Shown here: in pieces, positions 1 to 5,389 of the stretch
Position numbering within the stretch: the stretch's first letter is position 1
Layout: each line of letters begins with the position of its first letter
Assembly (NCBI GenBank): GCA_021846605.1
Contig: JAJZWQ010000115.1
Span: forward strand, 1 to 10,103
Source: Bacillota bacterium
Lineage (GTDB): Bacteria; Bacillota_E; RBS10-35; JAJYVN01
Reading direction: 5' to 3'
DNA: 10,103 bases
The notes under the pieces: generated by a model
Seen by the model: the letters and a program-made list of their open reading frames with translations, nothing else
What the model was told of the DNA's origin: nothing
The model's database searches: none
Made by a program: the position numbers and the translations under genes

Positions 1-72
1 CCCATTTGTCACGGCCGGCACAGCACCGCGTCTACGGCGCGTCACTTCCACCACGGCTCGTCCTGCCCACAT
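1..72 (-). CDS. Possible 5' end of an unrecognised gene running off the left edge
   Basis: On the minus strand an ATG at 72-70 opens a frame that stays open for 24 codons to the window edge. It begins M-W-A-G-R-A-V-V-E-V and then has a basic T-R-R-R-R-G stretch. The main support is a strong Shine-Dalgarno sequence, AGGAGAGGGG at 77-86, ending four bases before the ATG. It starts 43 nt after the stop of the small ORF at 116-259, so it could be the third gene of a padR operon. The visible part is too short to recognise a family. Alternative: a chance open stretch in GC-rich DNA. Confidence 0.3.
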   Translation of the reverse strand, partial: MWAGRAVVEVTRRRRGAVPAVTNG

Positions 73-115
73 CCGTCCCCTCTCCTAACGCCCATCTGGA
101 ACCCCGCCCACAGGG

Positions 116-259
116 CTAACCCCTATGGGTCACTGTCCGCTGTGATTTCGCCTTTGCCTTCCGGTGAGCTGTGATATCGTCCCCATGAACATGGGAGACC
201 TCAGGGTAGTAGTAGCTTAGCGCGTCGTTGACCGCCCCAAAGTACCGCTCCACCACCAC
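116..259 (-). CDS. Small unrecognised ORF directly downstream of padR
   Basis: This 46-47 codon minus-strand frame starts at one of three consecutive GTG codons (259, 256 or 253). It sits behind GGGGAGG, 10 nt or so after the padR stop, which is typical operon spacing with translational coupling. The first half reads like a real protein (V-E-R-Y-F-G-A-V-N-D-A-L, then Y-Y-Y-P-E-V). From about residue 25 the composition becomes basic (A-H-R-K-A-K-A-K) and third-position GC drops, and it ends at TAG 118-116. The second half lies across the 12-bp repeats at 139-179. PadR genes are often followed by a small membrane or HAAS/DUF1700-type partner, but I see no membrane segment and do not recognise this protein. 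It may be the intact small partner, or a longer partner gene truncated by later DNA. Confidence 0.4.
   Translation of the reverse strand: MVVERYFGAVNDALSYYYPEVSHVHGDDITAHRKAKAKSQRTVTHRG
139..179. repeat. Pair of 12-bp direct repeats, 29 bp apart
   Basis: GCTGTGATTTCG (139-150) and GCTGTGATATCG (168-179) differ at one position. The first copy is also the right arm of TCAC-N8-GTGA (132-147). The second copy follows another GTGA (GGTGAGCTGTGA). Such tandem end-proximal repeats resemble transposase-binding sites at IS21-type termini, or a transcription-factor operator 70-110 bp upstream of the left-edge ORF. Neither reading is proven. Confidence 0.45.
182..195. repeat. 14-bp perfect palindrome CCCATG-AA-CATGGG
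   Basis: A perfect inverted repeat with 6-bp arms and a 2-bp centre lies three bases beyond the second 12-bp repeat. It falls inside the small ORF at 116-259. It could be a protein-binding site or part of the same repeat cluster; no T-tract makes a terminator unlikely. Confidence 0.3.
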
Positions 260-269
260 CTCCCCGCCC

Positions 270-659
270 TCAGCCTCCGTCCCGCCCATCCCCGTCCCCT
301 CCTCCGGCCGCTCGGCCCGGTGTCAGGATCGCACCGATCTCGGCCACAAACTGCGGCCACAGCGCCCGGAACCCGTCGAGGGCCGCCTGCCCCTTGGGGG
401 AGAGCCCGTAGTATTTGCGCGGCACCGCGCCGTCCATCTGGCGCCACTCGGAGTGCACCCAGCCGTCTTCATCCATCCGCGCGAGCAGCGGGTACACACT
501 GCCCGCTCCGGCGACCACCCCGGCTGCGGCCAGTTCGCGCGCCAAGTCGTACCCATAGCGCGCCCGGCCCGCCATGAGGGCCAGCGCGCAGTACGGCGCC
601 ACGCCCTTGCGCAACTGTGCGATGTCTCCCGCTCGCCGCTCATCCGACTCCGTGTTCAC
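270..659 (-). CDS. PadR-family transcriptional regulator
   Basis: A 129-residue winged-helix repressor. The PadR N-terminal DNA-binding domain spans about residues 18-95: the helix-rich G-V-A-P-Y-C-A-L-A-L-M start, then Y-G-Y-D-L-A-R-E-L (35-43), G-S-V-Y-P-L-L-A-R-M (53-62), and the wing P-R-K-Y-Y-G-L-S-P-K-G (80-90). These match the family core pattern. The C-terminal tail is short and ends in a Gly/Asp-rich stretch, so this is the short PadR-s1 type, which dimerises through its last helix (W101 region). The start is GTG at 659-657; no better in-frame start keeps the domain intact, and no clear Shine-Dalgarno is visible, so translation may be leaderless or weak. PadR proteins usually repress their own operon, often including transporters. 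The small ORF at 116-259 and the left-edge gene follow on the same strand. The inducer is unknown. Confidence 0.9.
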   Translation of the reverse strand: MNTESDERRAGDIAQLRKGVAPYCALALMAGRARYGYDLARELAAAGVVAGAGSVYPLLARMDEDGWVHSEWRQMDGAVPRKYYGLSPKGQAALDGFRALWPQFVAEIGAILTPGRAAGGGDGDGRDGG

Positions 660-667
660 AGAAACAT

Positions 668-694
668 GGTATCACACGGTATATGGCATTGCCA
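668..694 (-). promoter_or_regulatory. Candidate padR autoregulatory operator
   Basis: Just upstream of the padR GTG lie two direct copies of GGTAT (668-672 and 678-682), exactly 10 bp apart, and then an 11-bp palindrome TGGCA-T-TGCCA (684-694). This AT-richer patch is distinct from its GC-rich surroundings and sits where a self-repressing PadR operator would be expected. The promoter boxes themselves cannot be assigned with confidence. Confidence 0.35.
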
Positions 695-838
695 ATTAGT
701 CAACGCGATGGCTCGTCTGTCCCGTCGCTGGCAACCGGGCCTCACGGGCAGACTGCTGCTGAAAGGTGGAGGGGTGGGTCGGACGCACGGCACGGCGCAG
801 GCCATCCGCGGCATTCACGGCGGCGCGCCGCCCTGGGC

Positions 839-854
839 GGCCGGTCACCCGGCC
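839..854 (-). terminator. GC stem-loop at the end of the zinc-ribbon gene
   Basis: GGCCGG-TCAC-CCGGCC forms a perfect 6-bp stem with a 4-base loop over the stop codon of the 845-1108 gene. There is no T-run after it on the minus strand, so it is at best a weak terminator or an mRNA-end stabiliser. Confidence 0.2.
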
Positions 855-1108
855 GGATGGGGCTGTAACCCAATGAATCCGCACGACGCACAGCCCACCA
901 TGCGGGTGGGGACCTTGGAGACCAGCCGGCCGGGTAGCACCCGCAGCGGGGCGCCGCACCGGGGACAGGCCACGCCGGCGGGCTCGGCCCGAGGCATCGC
1001 CTCGGTCTGTCCCTGGTCCTGCAGCACCTCGCCGGGCCTGCCCGCCCCGGCGCCCAGCACCGCCTTGAAGAAGGCATCCGCCCCGCCGCGCGGGTCCACG
1101 ACGCCCAT
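845..1108 (-). CDS. Small zinc-ribbon protein, function unknown
   Basis: An 87-residue protein with a treble-clef or ribbon-like pair of knuckles: C-P-R-C-G (residues 48-52) and C-A-S-C-G (73-77), separated by about 21 residues, which suits binding of one zinc ion. The N-terminal 45 residues are Gly/Ala-rich without a recognised domain. The ATG at 1108 is preceded by a purine-rich AGAGAGGGGGGG ribosome-binding site. The four cysteines correctly spaced and the RBS make a real gene likely. Similar mini zinc ribbons occur as nucleic-acid-binding or regulatory accessories, but nothing visible assigns a role. It lies on the same strand as padR, 186 bp upstream of it, with padR apparently having its own control region. 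Confidence 0.6.
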   Translation of the reverse strand: MGVVDPRGGADAFFKAVLGAGAGRPGEVLQDQGQTEAMPRAEPAGVACPRCGAPLRVLPGRLVSKVPTRMVGCASCGFIGLQPHPAG

Positions 1109-1402
1109 GCGCGCCCCCCCTCTCTTCCTGTCTTTACTTTAGAGCTGTAGAGCTTTCTCGGAAACCTGAAGCCTGTACAGCGAGCGGCAATCCCTCGTGT
1201 GACGCGGCCACGAATACACAACAAACGGTGACCATGAAAGTCGTCGTCTGAGCGCGTCCCATGAAGATCTGCGCCGTGCGGCGTAGAGTAGGTCCCGTAT
1301 TGAGCCCGCATTCGAATCGCATCAAGCCTTCCTGCGCCGCATCCAGCCGCTGTCCGACCGCCGGTCTCGCACTCTCCCCGCCTGGAGCGCTGACGCGGGG
1401 GA
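1109..1402. other. 294-bp non-coding stretch between the sulfatase end and the zinc-ribbon gene
   Basis: I find no convincing gene here. It must carry the promoter of the zinc-ribbon gene but I cannot place one. Visible structure is limited: AGAGCT-GT-AGAGCT (1140-1153, a direct repeat of a self-complementary hexamer) and an ATTCGAAT palindrome near 1311. A 33-codon minus-strand frame ending near 1134 (M-V-T-V-C-C-V-F-V-A-A) lacks a ribosome-binding site. No T-tract terminator for the sulfatase is seen. Confidence 0.4.
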
Positions 1403-2791
1403 CTACCGGCGCGGGCCGCCCCCCCGGGGGCGCTGGCCCAACTCCCGTTCGCGCGCGTCCCAGAGGGCACCCAGGCCCAGGCGCGCGATCAGTTCCTGGC
1501 CGGAGACCATGGGGTCCCCGGTAGAGCGCAGCCAGCGGTCCAGGGCGGCATCCAGGGCACGCTGCAGATCGGCCATGTCCGGATCTCCCACGCGATTGTG
1601 CAACTGATACGGGTCGGCGACGTTGTCGTAGAGGAGCCACGGCCCCTGGCGCGTGCGTGCGTACGTGTGCCGCGCCGTGCGCACCCCGCGCCATTCGGGG
1701 ATGCCCTGCCGCACGCTCTGGTCGGCGGCCACGAGGTCATAGATGTATACCTCGGGGACGCCCTCCGGCCGGTGTCCCAGCGCCAACTCAGACAGGTCCG
1801 TCCCCTGTATCCCGGGCGGGGGCGCCACCCCCAGCAGGCCAAGCAGCGTGGGCATCATGTCCGCCAGACCGAAGAGGCCGGCGGCGCGCCGTCCGGCCGG
1901 CACGCGGCCCGGCCAACGCACCAGCAGGGGGATGTGGATGGATTCCTCCCACGGTTGCTGCTTCATCATGTGGCCCTGCGACCCGAGCATGTCTCCATGG
2001 TCCGAGGTGAAGACCACCAGCGTGTCCGCGTCACGGCCCAGTGACGTCAGACGGTCCAGAATGCGCCCGAGTTGGGCGTCCAACGCGGTGATCTGCGCGT
2101 AATACAGGGCCAGGGTGTCCGCCGCAGGGCGCCCGCCAGACAGATCGCCCCGACCGGGCGGGAGCGGCCGCAGGTTCGGCCGCAGCGTGAGGGACGCCGG
2201 ATCGTATCCCGCCACGTACTCCGCTGGCACCTGCTCATAGGGGTCGTGCGGAGGTCCCCAGGAGAGGAACGCGGCGAAGGGGCGGGGGTCCTCGCGCTCC
2301 AGAAACTCCAGGAGCAGGTCGGTCTGTCCGGCCGGCTCGTATCCCGGAATCGCGATCGGTTCCGGATCGTCCCCGTAGTACCGTCCCCGCCAGTAGGCGT
2401 GGGAGCAGTTGTAGGCGCGCCAGAAGTCAAAGCCGTGGCGCCGGGGACCCGGCGGGGTCCAACCGGTGCGGGGCACCCCGTCGAGGTGCCACTTGCCCAC
2501 GTACGCCGTGCGGTACCCCACCGCCCGCAGGCAGGTGCCGATGCTGGGGAGGTCGACGGGCAGCGGCAGGTCATTGCCCACCACCCGGGTGGCGATGGCG
2601 TGGCGTCCGGTGAGCAGCACCGCCCGGCTGGGCGTGCACACCGGGCAGTTGGCGAAGGCCTGGGTCATCTGGGTCCCCTCACGCGCCAGGCGGTCCATGT
2701 TCGGCGTGCGGACCTCGGGGTTGCCCGCGCACCCCATGTCCATCCCGCGCATCTGATCGGCAAAGACGAAGAGCAGGTTGGGCCGCGACAT
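1403..2791 (-). CDS. Sulfatase (alkaline-phosphatase superfamily, Cys-type)
   Basis: A complete 462-residue type I sulfatase that hydrolyses a sulfate ester, probably in the cytoplasm because the N-terminus (M-S-R-P-N-L-L-F-V-F-A-D-Q) has no signal peptide. The nucleophile motif C-T-P-S-R is at residues 52-56 followed by L-L-T-G-R; C52 would be converted to formylglycine. Other active-site elements are present: metal ligand D12, G-K-W-H-L (99-103), the S-D-H-G-D-M-L-G metal site (263-270) and K277. The start at 2791 is chosen because the family always begins at this P-N-(I/L) strand and GGGGGAGGGG (2800-2809) lies 8 nt upstream. The frame is open further upstream to 3037 but that part overlaps the tnpA remnant and is not conserved-looking. 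No formylglycine-generating enzyme is in the window. The substrate is unknown; choline-, aryl- and carbohydrate sulfatases all share these motifs. Confidence 0.93.
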   Translation of the reverse strand: MSRPNLLFVFADQMRGMDMGCAGNPEVRTPNMDRLAREGTQMTQAFANCPVCTPSRAVLLTGRHAIATRVVGNDLPLPVDLPSIGTCLRAVGYRTAYVGKWHLDGVPRTGWTPPGPRRHGFDFWRAYNCSHAYWRGRYYGDDPEPIAIPGYEPAGQTDLLLEFLEREDPRPFAAFLSWGPPHDPYEQVPAEYVAGYDPASLTLRPNLRPLPPGRGDLSGGRPAADTLALYYAQITALDAQLGRILDRLTSLGRDADTLVVFTSDHGDMLGSQGHMMKQQPWEESIHIPLLVRWPGRVPAGRRAAGLFGLADMMPTLLGLLGVAPPPGIQGTDLSELALGHRPEGVPEVYIYDLVAADQSVRQGIPEWRGVRTARHTYARTRQGPWLLYDNVADPYQLHNRVGDPDMADLQRALDAALDRWLRSTGDPMVSGQELIARLGLGALWDARERELGQRPRGGGPRR

Positions 2792-2799
2792 CCTGGCCA

Positions 2800-2809
2800 C
2801 CCCTCCCCC
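2800..2809 (-). promoter_or_regulatory. Ribosome-binding site that fixes the sulfatase start
   Basis: GGGGGAGGGG ends 8 nt before the ATG at 2791-2789. It supports this start over the ATG 82 codons upstream in the same open frame. Confidence 0.65.
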
Positions 2810-2975
2810 ACCCAGCCGGGATTCTAGGGAGGCGCGGAGGCTCCTCCCCCCCCGGCACGGCGCGGCAGGATGGCGTCGTTCTAGTGGGGGGTCTTCGGCC
2901 ACAGATCCAGGTTGCGGCCTCAACTTGCTTATTTGGAGGAGATCCGCGCCCAGACCACCGCGGTGCCCCCCCACG

Positions 2976-3111
2976 CCCGCCCCGGAGCAAGGCATCGACC
3001 TGATTCGCCGAGAACCGGCGCTGGCCGGAGGCCACACGCATCATCGGCCGCAACTGGCCGGCAACGGTAGACCGTGCGGACGGAAATGCCGAGACGTTTC
3101 GCTCATTCGCC
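2976..3111 (-). pseudogene. Decayed N-terminal (HTH) part of an IS607-type tnpA recombinase
   Basis: Two adjacent minus-strand frames together spell the MerR-like DNA-binding domain that begins IS607-family serine recombinases. Frame one (3111-3061) reads G-E-stop-A-K-R-L-G-I-S-V-R-T-V-Y-R-C; the stop TGA at 3105-3103 stands where the family has Trp (TGG), as in S-E-W-A-K-R-L-G. Frame two (3065-2976) continues V-A-G-Q-L-R-P-M-M-R-V-A-S-G-Q-R-R-F, then S-A-N-Q-V-D-A-L-L. The helix G-I-S-V-R-T-V-Y-R and the wing G-Q-R-R-F...V-D-A-L-L are diagnostic of this HTH type. A few nucleotides are missing at the frame switch (around 3062). After D-A-L-L similarity ends, and the catalytic serine domain is absent. 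It is therefore a dead fragment. A MerR/excisionase-type HTH of another origin is the main alternative. Confidence 0.65.
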
Positions 3112-3141
3112 CCGTCGAGAGCACCTGTCGCCTGCCAGGCC

Positions 3142-3172
3142 CCGATGATCTACCATCGGCAGACGATGTCAA
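3142..3172 (-). promoter_or_regulatory. Candidate sigma-70 promoter with inverted repeat over the -10
   Basis: On the minus strand TTGACA (3172-3167) is a perfect -35 box, followed after 16 bp by GATCAT (3150-3145; four of six matches to TATAAT). An inverted repeat CCGATG-N6-CATCGG (3142-3159) covers the -10 region. It lies about 40 bp upstream of the tnpA remnant, so it is probably the old transposase promoter. It could now feed transcription toward the sulfatase 350 bp downstream. Confidence 0.4.
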
Positions 3173-3344
3173 AGGTGAAAGGTAGCTCCACGGGCAGACC
3201 TCGAGCCGGCAGTCCGCCAGCGCGGTCCCGGACGGGCCGGGAGGACTGGCCTCGAAATCCCAGTTCACCTACGCTGAAGAGAATCGCCCGACCGTACGAA
3301 TAGACAATCATGGAGGCCTCGCCGCCGGAAGGGAAGCGCGGAGC
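3173..3344. other. Intergenic region upstream of the 3345 gene
   Basis: No gene is visible here. Together with the tnpA remnant it makes up the 553-bp gap between the sulfatase and the orphan gene at 3345. The remaining part, 2810-2975, is likewise without a recognisable gene. The + strand promoter of the 3345 gene must lie here, but no clear -35/-10 pair stands out. Confidence 0.35.
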
Positions 3345-4022
3345 ATGTACATCCGGATCAAACGACTCGTTTCGCCGATCCCGCGCGTGTATGTGGACGC
3401 GGACAGCCTCGCTCAGCGCGCGCGCATGGCCGAGGAACGCGGGATGATGTGCGGCAACGCGATGGAGCACGCCCGCATCGACTACCAGGTGCGGCTGCTG
3501 GAGATCGCCCTCCTGGAGGGGATATCGGTCTGGCGCGTGCACCAGACGTCCCGACCCGAGCGCCAGCCGCACCTGGAGGAGGTCCCCTTCCTGCCCCAGG
3601 TGCCCACGACGGACCTGGTGCTGGGGGGCCACGTGGCCTTCCGCTACCTGCCCGCCTCCGGCCGGATCCTCCTGTTCGTCGCGGCGGGGCAGCTCCCCCC
3701 CCCGGAGGAAATGGCTGGCTGGGAGGAGTGGCGCTGCCTGCGCCTGCCCCACCTGGCGTACGTCATCGCCCCCAGCGACCCCGACATCGTCACCCAGTTG
3801 CACGGGGAGCACCTGCACGAACTGGGGCAACTTGAGGCGGAGCACCAGGAGGTGGTGCGCCTGTGCCACGAGTTCGACCGCGAACTGCGGGCGGCCAGCG
3901 GGGGCCGGTTCGACCCCGCACTGCACGAGTCCATCGCGGAGTGGGACGACGACCGGCACCTGTTGCGGACCGGCTGGGTACCGCGGGAACACCGTGAGGA
4001 GTTGCGCTGGCTGCTGCTCTGA
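3345..4022 (+). CDS. Unrecognised 225-residue soluble protein
   Basis: I do not recognise this protein. It has 225 residues with no signal peptide, no membrane segment and no metal-binding cluster. The N-terminal third is mixed (I-K-R-L-V-S-P-I-P-R-V-Y-V-D-A-D). The middle has a beta-rich hydrophobic part (L-G-G-H-V-A-F-R-Y-L-P, then R-I-L-L-F-V-A-A-G). Residues about 145-200 are strongly helical and rich in Glu/His (H-G-E-H-L-H-E-L-G-Q-L-E-A-E-H-Q-E), possibly a coiled coil. The C-terminus is acidic then basic. The ATG at 3345 follows GAAGGGAAGCGCGGAGC, an acceptable ribosome-binding site, and downstream codons show the high third-position GC expected of a real gene here. It converges on the MFS gene with a 19-nt gap and no visible terminator. 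An overlapping open frame on the other strand (3150-3992) looks like a shadow. Confidence 0.75.
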   Translation: MYIRIKRLVSPIPRVYVDADSLAQRARMAEERGMMCGNAMEHARIDYQVRLLEIALLEGISVWRVHQTSRPERQPHLEEVPFLPQVPTTDLVLGGHVAFRYLPASGRILLFVAAGQLPPPEEMAGWEEWRCLRLPHLAYVIAPSDPDIVTQLHGEHLHELGQLEAEHQEVVRLCHEFDRELRAASGGRFDPALHESIAEWDDDRHLLRTGWVPREHREELRWLLL

Positions 4023-4041
4023 GCGGAAGCCCCCACCGGCA

Positions 4042-5235
4042 TCAGACCCCGCGCCGGGGAAGGTGGGCCGCCAGGCCGCAGAGCAGCAGCAACGTGCCCG
4101 CCCCCAGGGCGGCCGGCCAGCCGCCGAGGTGCCAGGCCACGGCGCCTAGGCCCGAGCCCAACGCTCCGCCGGTGAAATACCCGACCATGTACACGGTGTT
4201 GACCCGGCTCTTGGCCTCCGGCAGCAGGGCGTAGATGCGCGTCTGGTTGCTGATCTGCCCGCTCTGCACCCCCAGGTCCAGCACGGCCGCGCCGACCGCG
4301 ACCCCCCAGAGCCGGGCCGAGGCGAGGGCCAGGACCCCGAAGGCGGCCAGGGCAACCATCAGGGCCGCGCCCACCAGCACCCGGGGTCCCCGTCGGTCCG
4401 CCAGACGCCCGGCCACCGGAGCGGCCGATGCGCCCGCCAACCCCGCGATGCCCAACAGGCCGATCATCGCCGGCCCCAGGTGCCACGGGGGGCCGGCCAG
4501 ATAAAAGGTCGCGGTCGTCCAGAACACGCTGAACGCGCCGAACAGGGCGGCGCCCGTCAGCGCCGACTGCCGCAGCACGGGCTGGCTCCGCGCCAGTTCC
4601 CACACCGAGGCCAGCAGGCCCCCGTAGCCCACGCGCTCGGGGGGCGCCTCGGGGGGCAGGGCGCGATGCAGGACCGCCGCCAGTGCCAGCGACGCGCCCG
4701 CCGCCAGCCAGTACACGCCCCGCCAGCCCAGGGAAGCGGCGACGACGCCGCTGGCCGTCCGGGTCAGCAGAACACCGATCAACAGGCCGCTCATGACGGT
4801 CCCCACCACGCGGCCGCGCCCGGCATCGGGCGAGAGGGCGGCGGCCAGCGGGATGATCACCTGGGGGGTCACCGTCAGCAGGCCGAGGAAGAGGCTGGAG
4901 ACGGCCAGGGCCGCCAGGTCCGGGGACAAGGCCATGGCCACCAGCGGTAGGGCCACGGCGACCAGCAGGTTGACGATCAGCCGACGCCGGGGCCGCACAT
5001 CGCCCAGGGGGGTCAGAAAGAGCAGTCCCCAGGCGTAGCCGATCTGCGAGAGCGTGGTGACCAGCCCGAGCGCGGCCAGCGGGACGCGGAGGGAACTGGC
5101 CATCGCGCCCAGCAAGGGCTGCGCGTAGTACAGGTTGGCCACCGCCACGCCGGTGGCCACGGCCATCACTAGGACGAGGCGCCGCGGGGGCGCGGACGCT
5201 GGAGTAGACGGCGCGGGCTCCGGCAAGGCCGACAT
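4042..5235 (-). CDS. Major facilitator superfamily exporter (drug/metabolite efflux type)
   Basis: A 397-residue, 12-helix MFS transporter of the DHA-like efflux branch, expected to export a small molecule by proton antiport across the cytoplasmic membrane. Helix 1 carries N-L-Y-Y-A-Q-P-L-L (residues 34-42), a signature of the NepI/YgaY-like subgroup. Motif A is seen in loop 2-3 as P-L-G-D-V-R-P-R-R-R-L (76-86), and its half-repeat in loop 8-9 as G-R-L-A-D-R-R-G-P-R (276-285), so both halves are intact. Length is normal for the family. I chose ATG 5235 (M-S-A-L-P-E-P) because the Pro/Ala-rich cytoplasmic tail then leads directly into helix 1; ATG 5247, four codons upstream, is equally possible, and neither has a strong RBS. 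The frame open to 5586 is not MFS sequence. The divergent gene at 5390 shares its upstream region. Substrate unknown. Confidence 0.92.
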   Translation of the reverse strand: MSALPEPAPSTPASAPPRRLVLVMAVATGVAVANLYYAQPLLGAMASSLRVPLAALGLVTTLSQIGYAWGLLFLTPLGDVRPRRRLIVNLLVAVALPLVAMALSPDLAALAVSSLFLGLLTVTPQVIIPLAAALSPDAGRGRVVGTVMSGLLIGVLLTRTASGVVAASLGWRGVYWLAAGASLALAAVLHRALPPEAPPERVGYGGLLASVWELARSQPVLRQSALTGAALFGAFSVFWTTATFYLAGPPWHLGPAMIGLLGIAGLAGASAAPVAGRLADRRGPRVLVGAALMVALAAFGVLALASARLWGVAVGAAVLDLGVQSGQISNQTRIYALLPEAKSRVNTVYMVGYFTGGALGSGLGAVAWHLGGWPAALGAGTLLLLCGLAAHLPRRGV

Positions 5236-5389
5236 GCCCCACACCATACGCCATGCCGCCGGGTCGGGGCCAGCAGGCGGGGAGGGTGCCTCGACACGAA
5301 AATGTGGGACAGGGTGCGGCGGGCCCAGGGGATCCCGCCGCCGGTAGCGAACACCGTACAGCCTGCCACATCGAAGGGGTGCCGGCTGC

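Noticed and set aside
228..1142. 304-codon plus-strand frame across padR and the zinc-ribbon gene
   Set aside because: Antisense to a convincing PadR domain and a four-cysteine ribbon; no recognisable domain of its own.
1300..1325. TTCGAAT sequence resembling a tRNA T-loop
   Set aside because: No acceptor or anticodon stems can be built around it; it is just an ATTCGAAT palindrome.
1411..1440. C/G-run stem-loop near the sulfatase stop
   Set aside because: It lies inside the coding sequence and has no following T-run, so I do not call it a terminator.
2792..3037. Possible 82-residue N-terminal extension of the sulfatase
   Set aside because: The extension is Arg/Gly/Pro-rich, overlaps the tnpA remnant and contains no signal peptide, while a strong RBS precedes the ATG at 2791.
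3150..3992. Long minus-strand open frame opposite the 225-residue gene
   Set aside because: It is antisense to a plus-strand frame with better composition and an RBS. Its protein is low-complexity Val/Gln/Arg-rich, as expected for a shadow in GC-rich DNA. Kept only as a caution in the orphan gene's entry.
3644..5371. 575-codon minus-strand frame across the MFS gene
   Set aside because: Its product is an Arg/Gly/Ala/Pro-rich shadow; the neighbouring frame encodes a clear 12-helix MFS protein.
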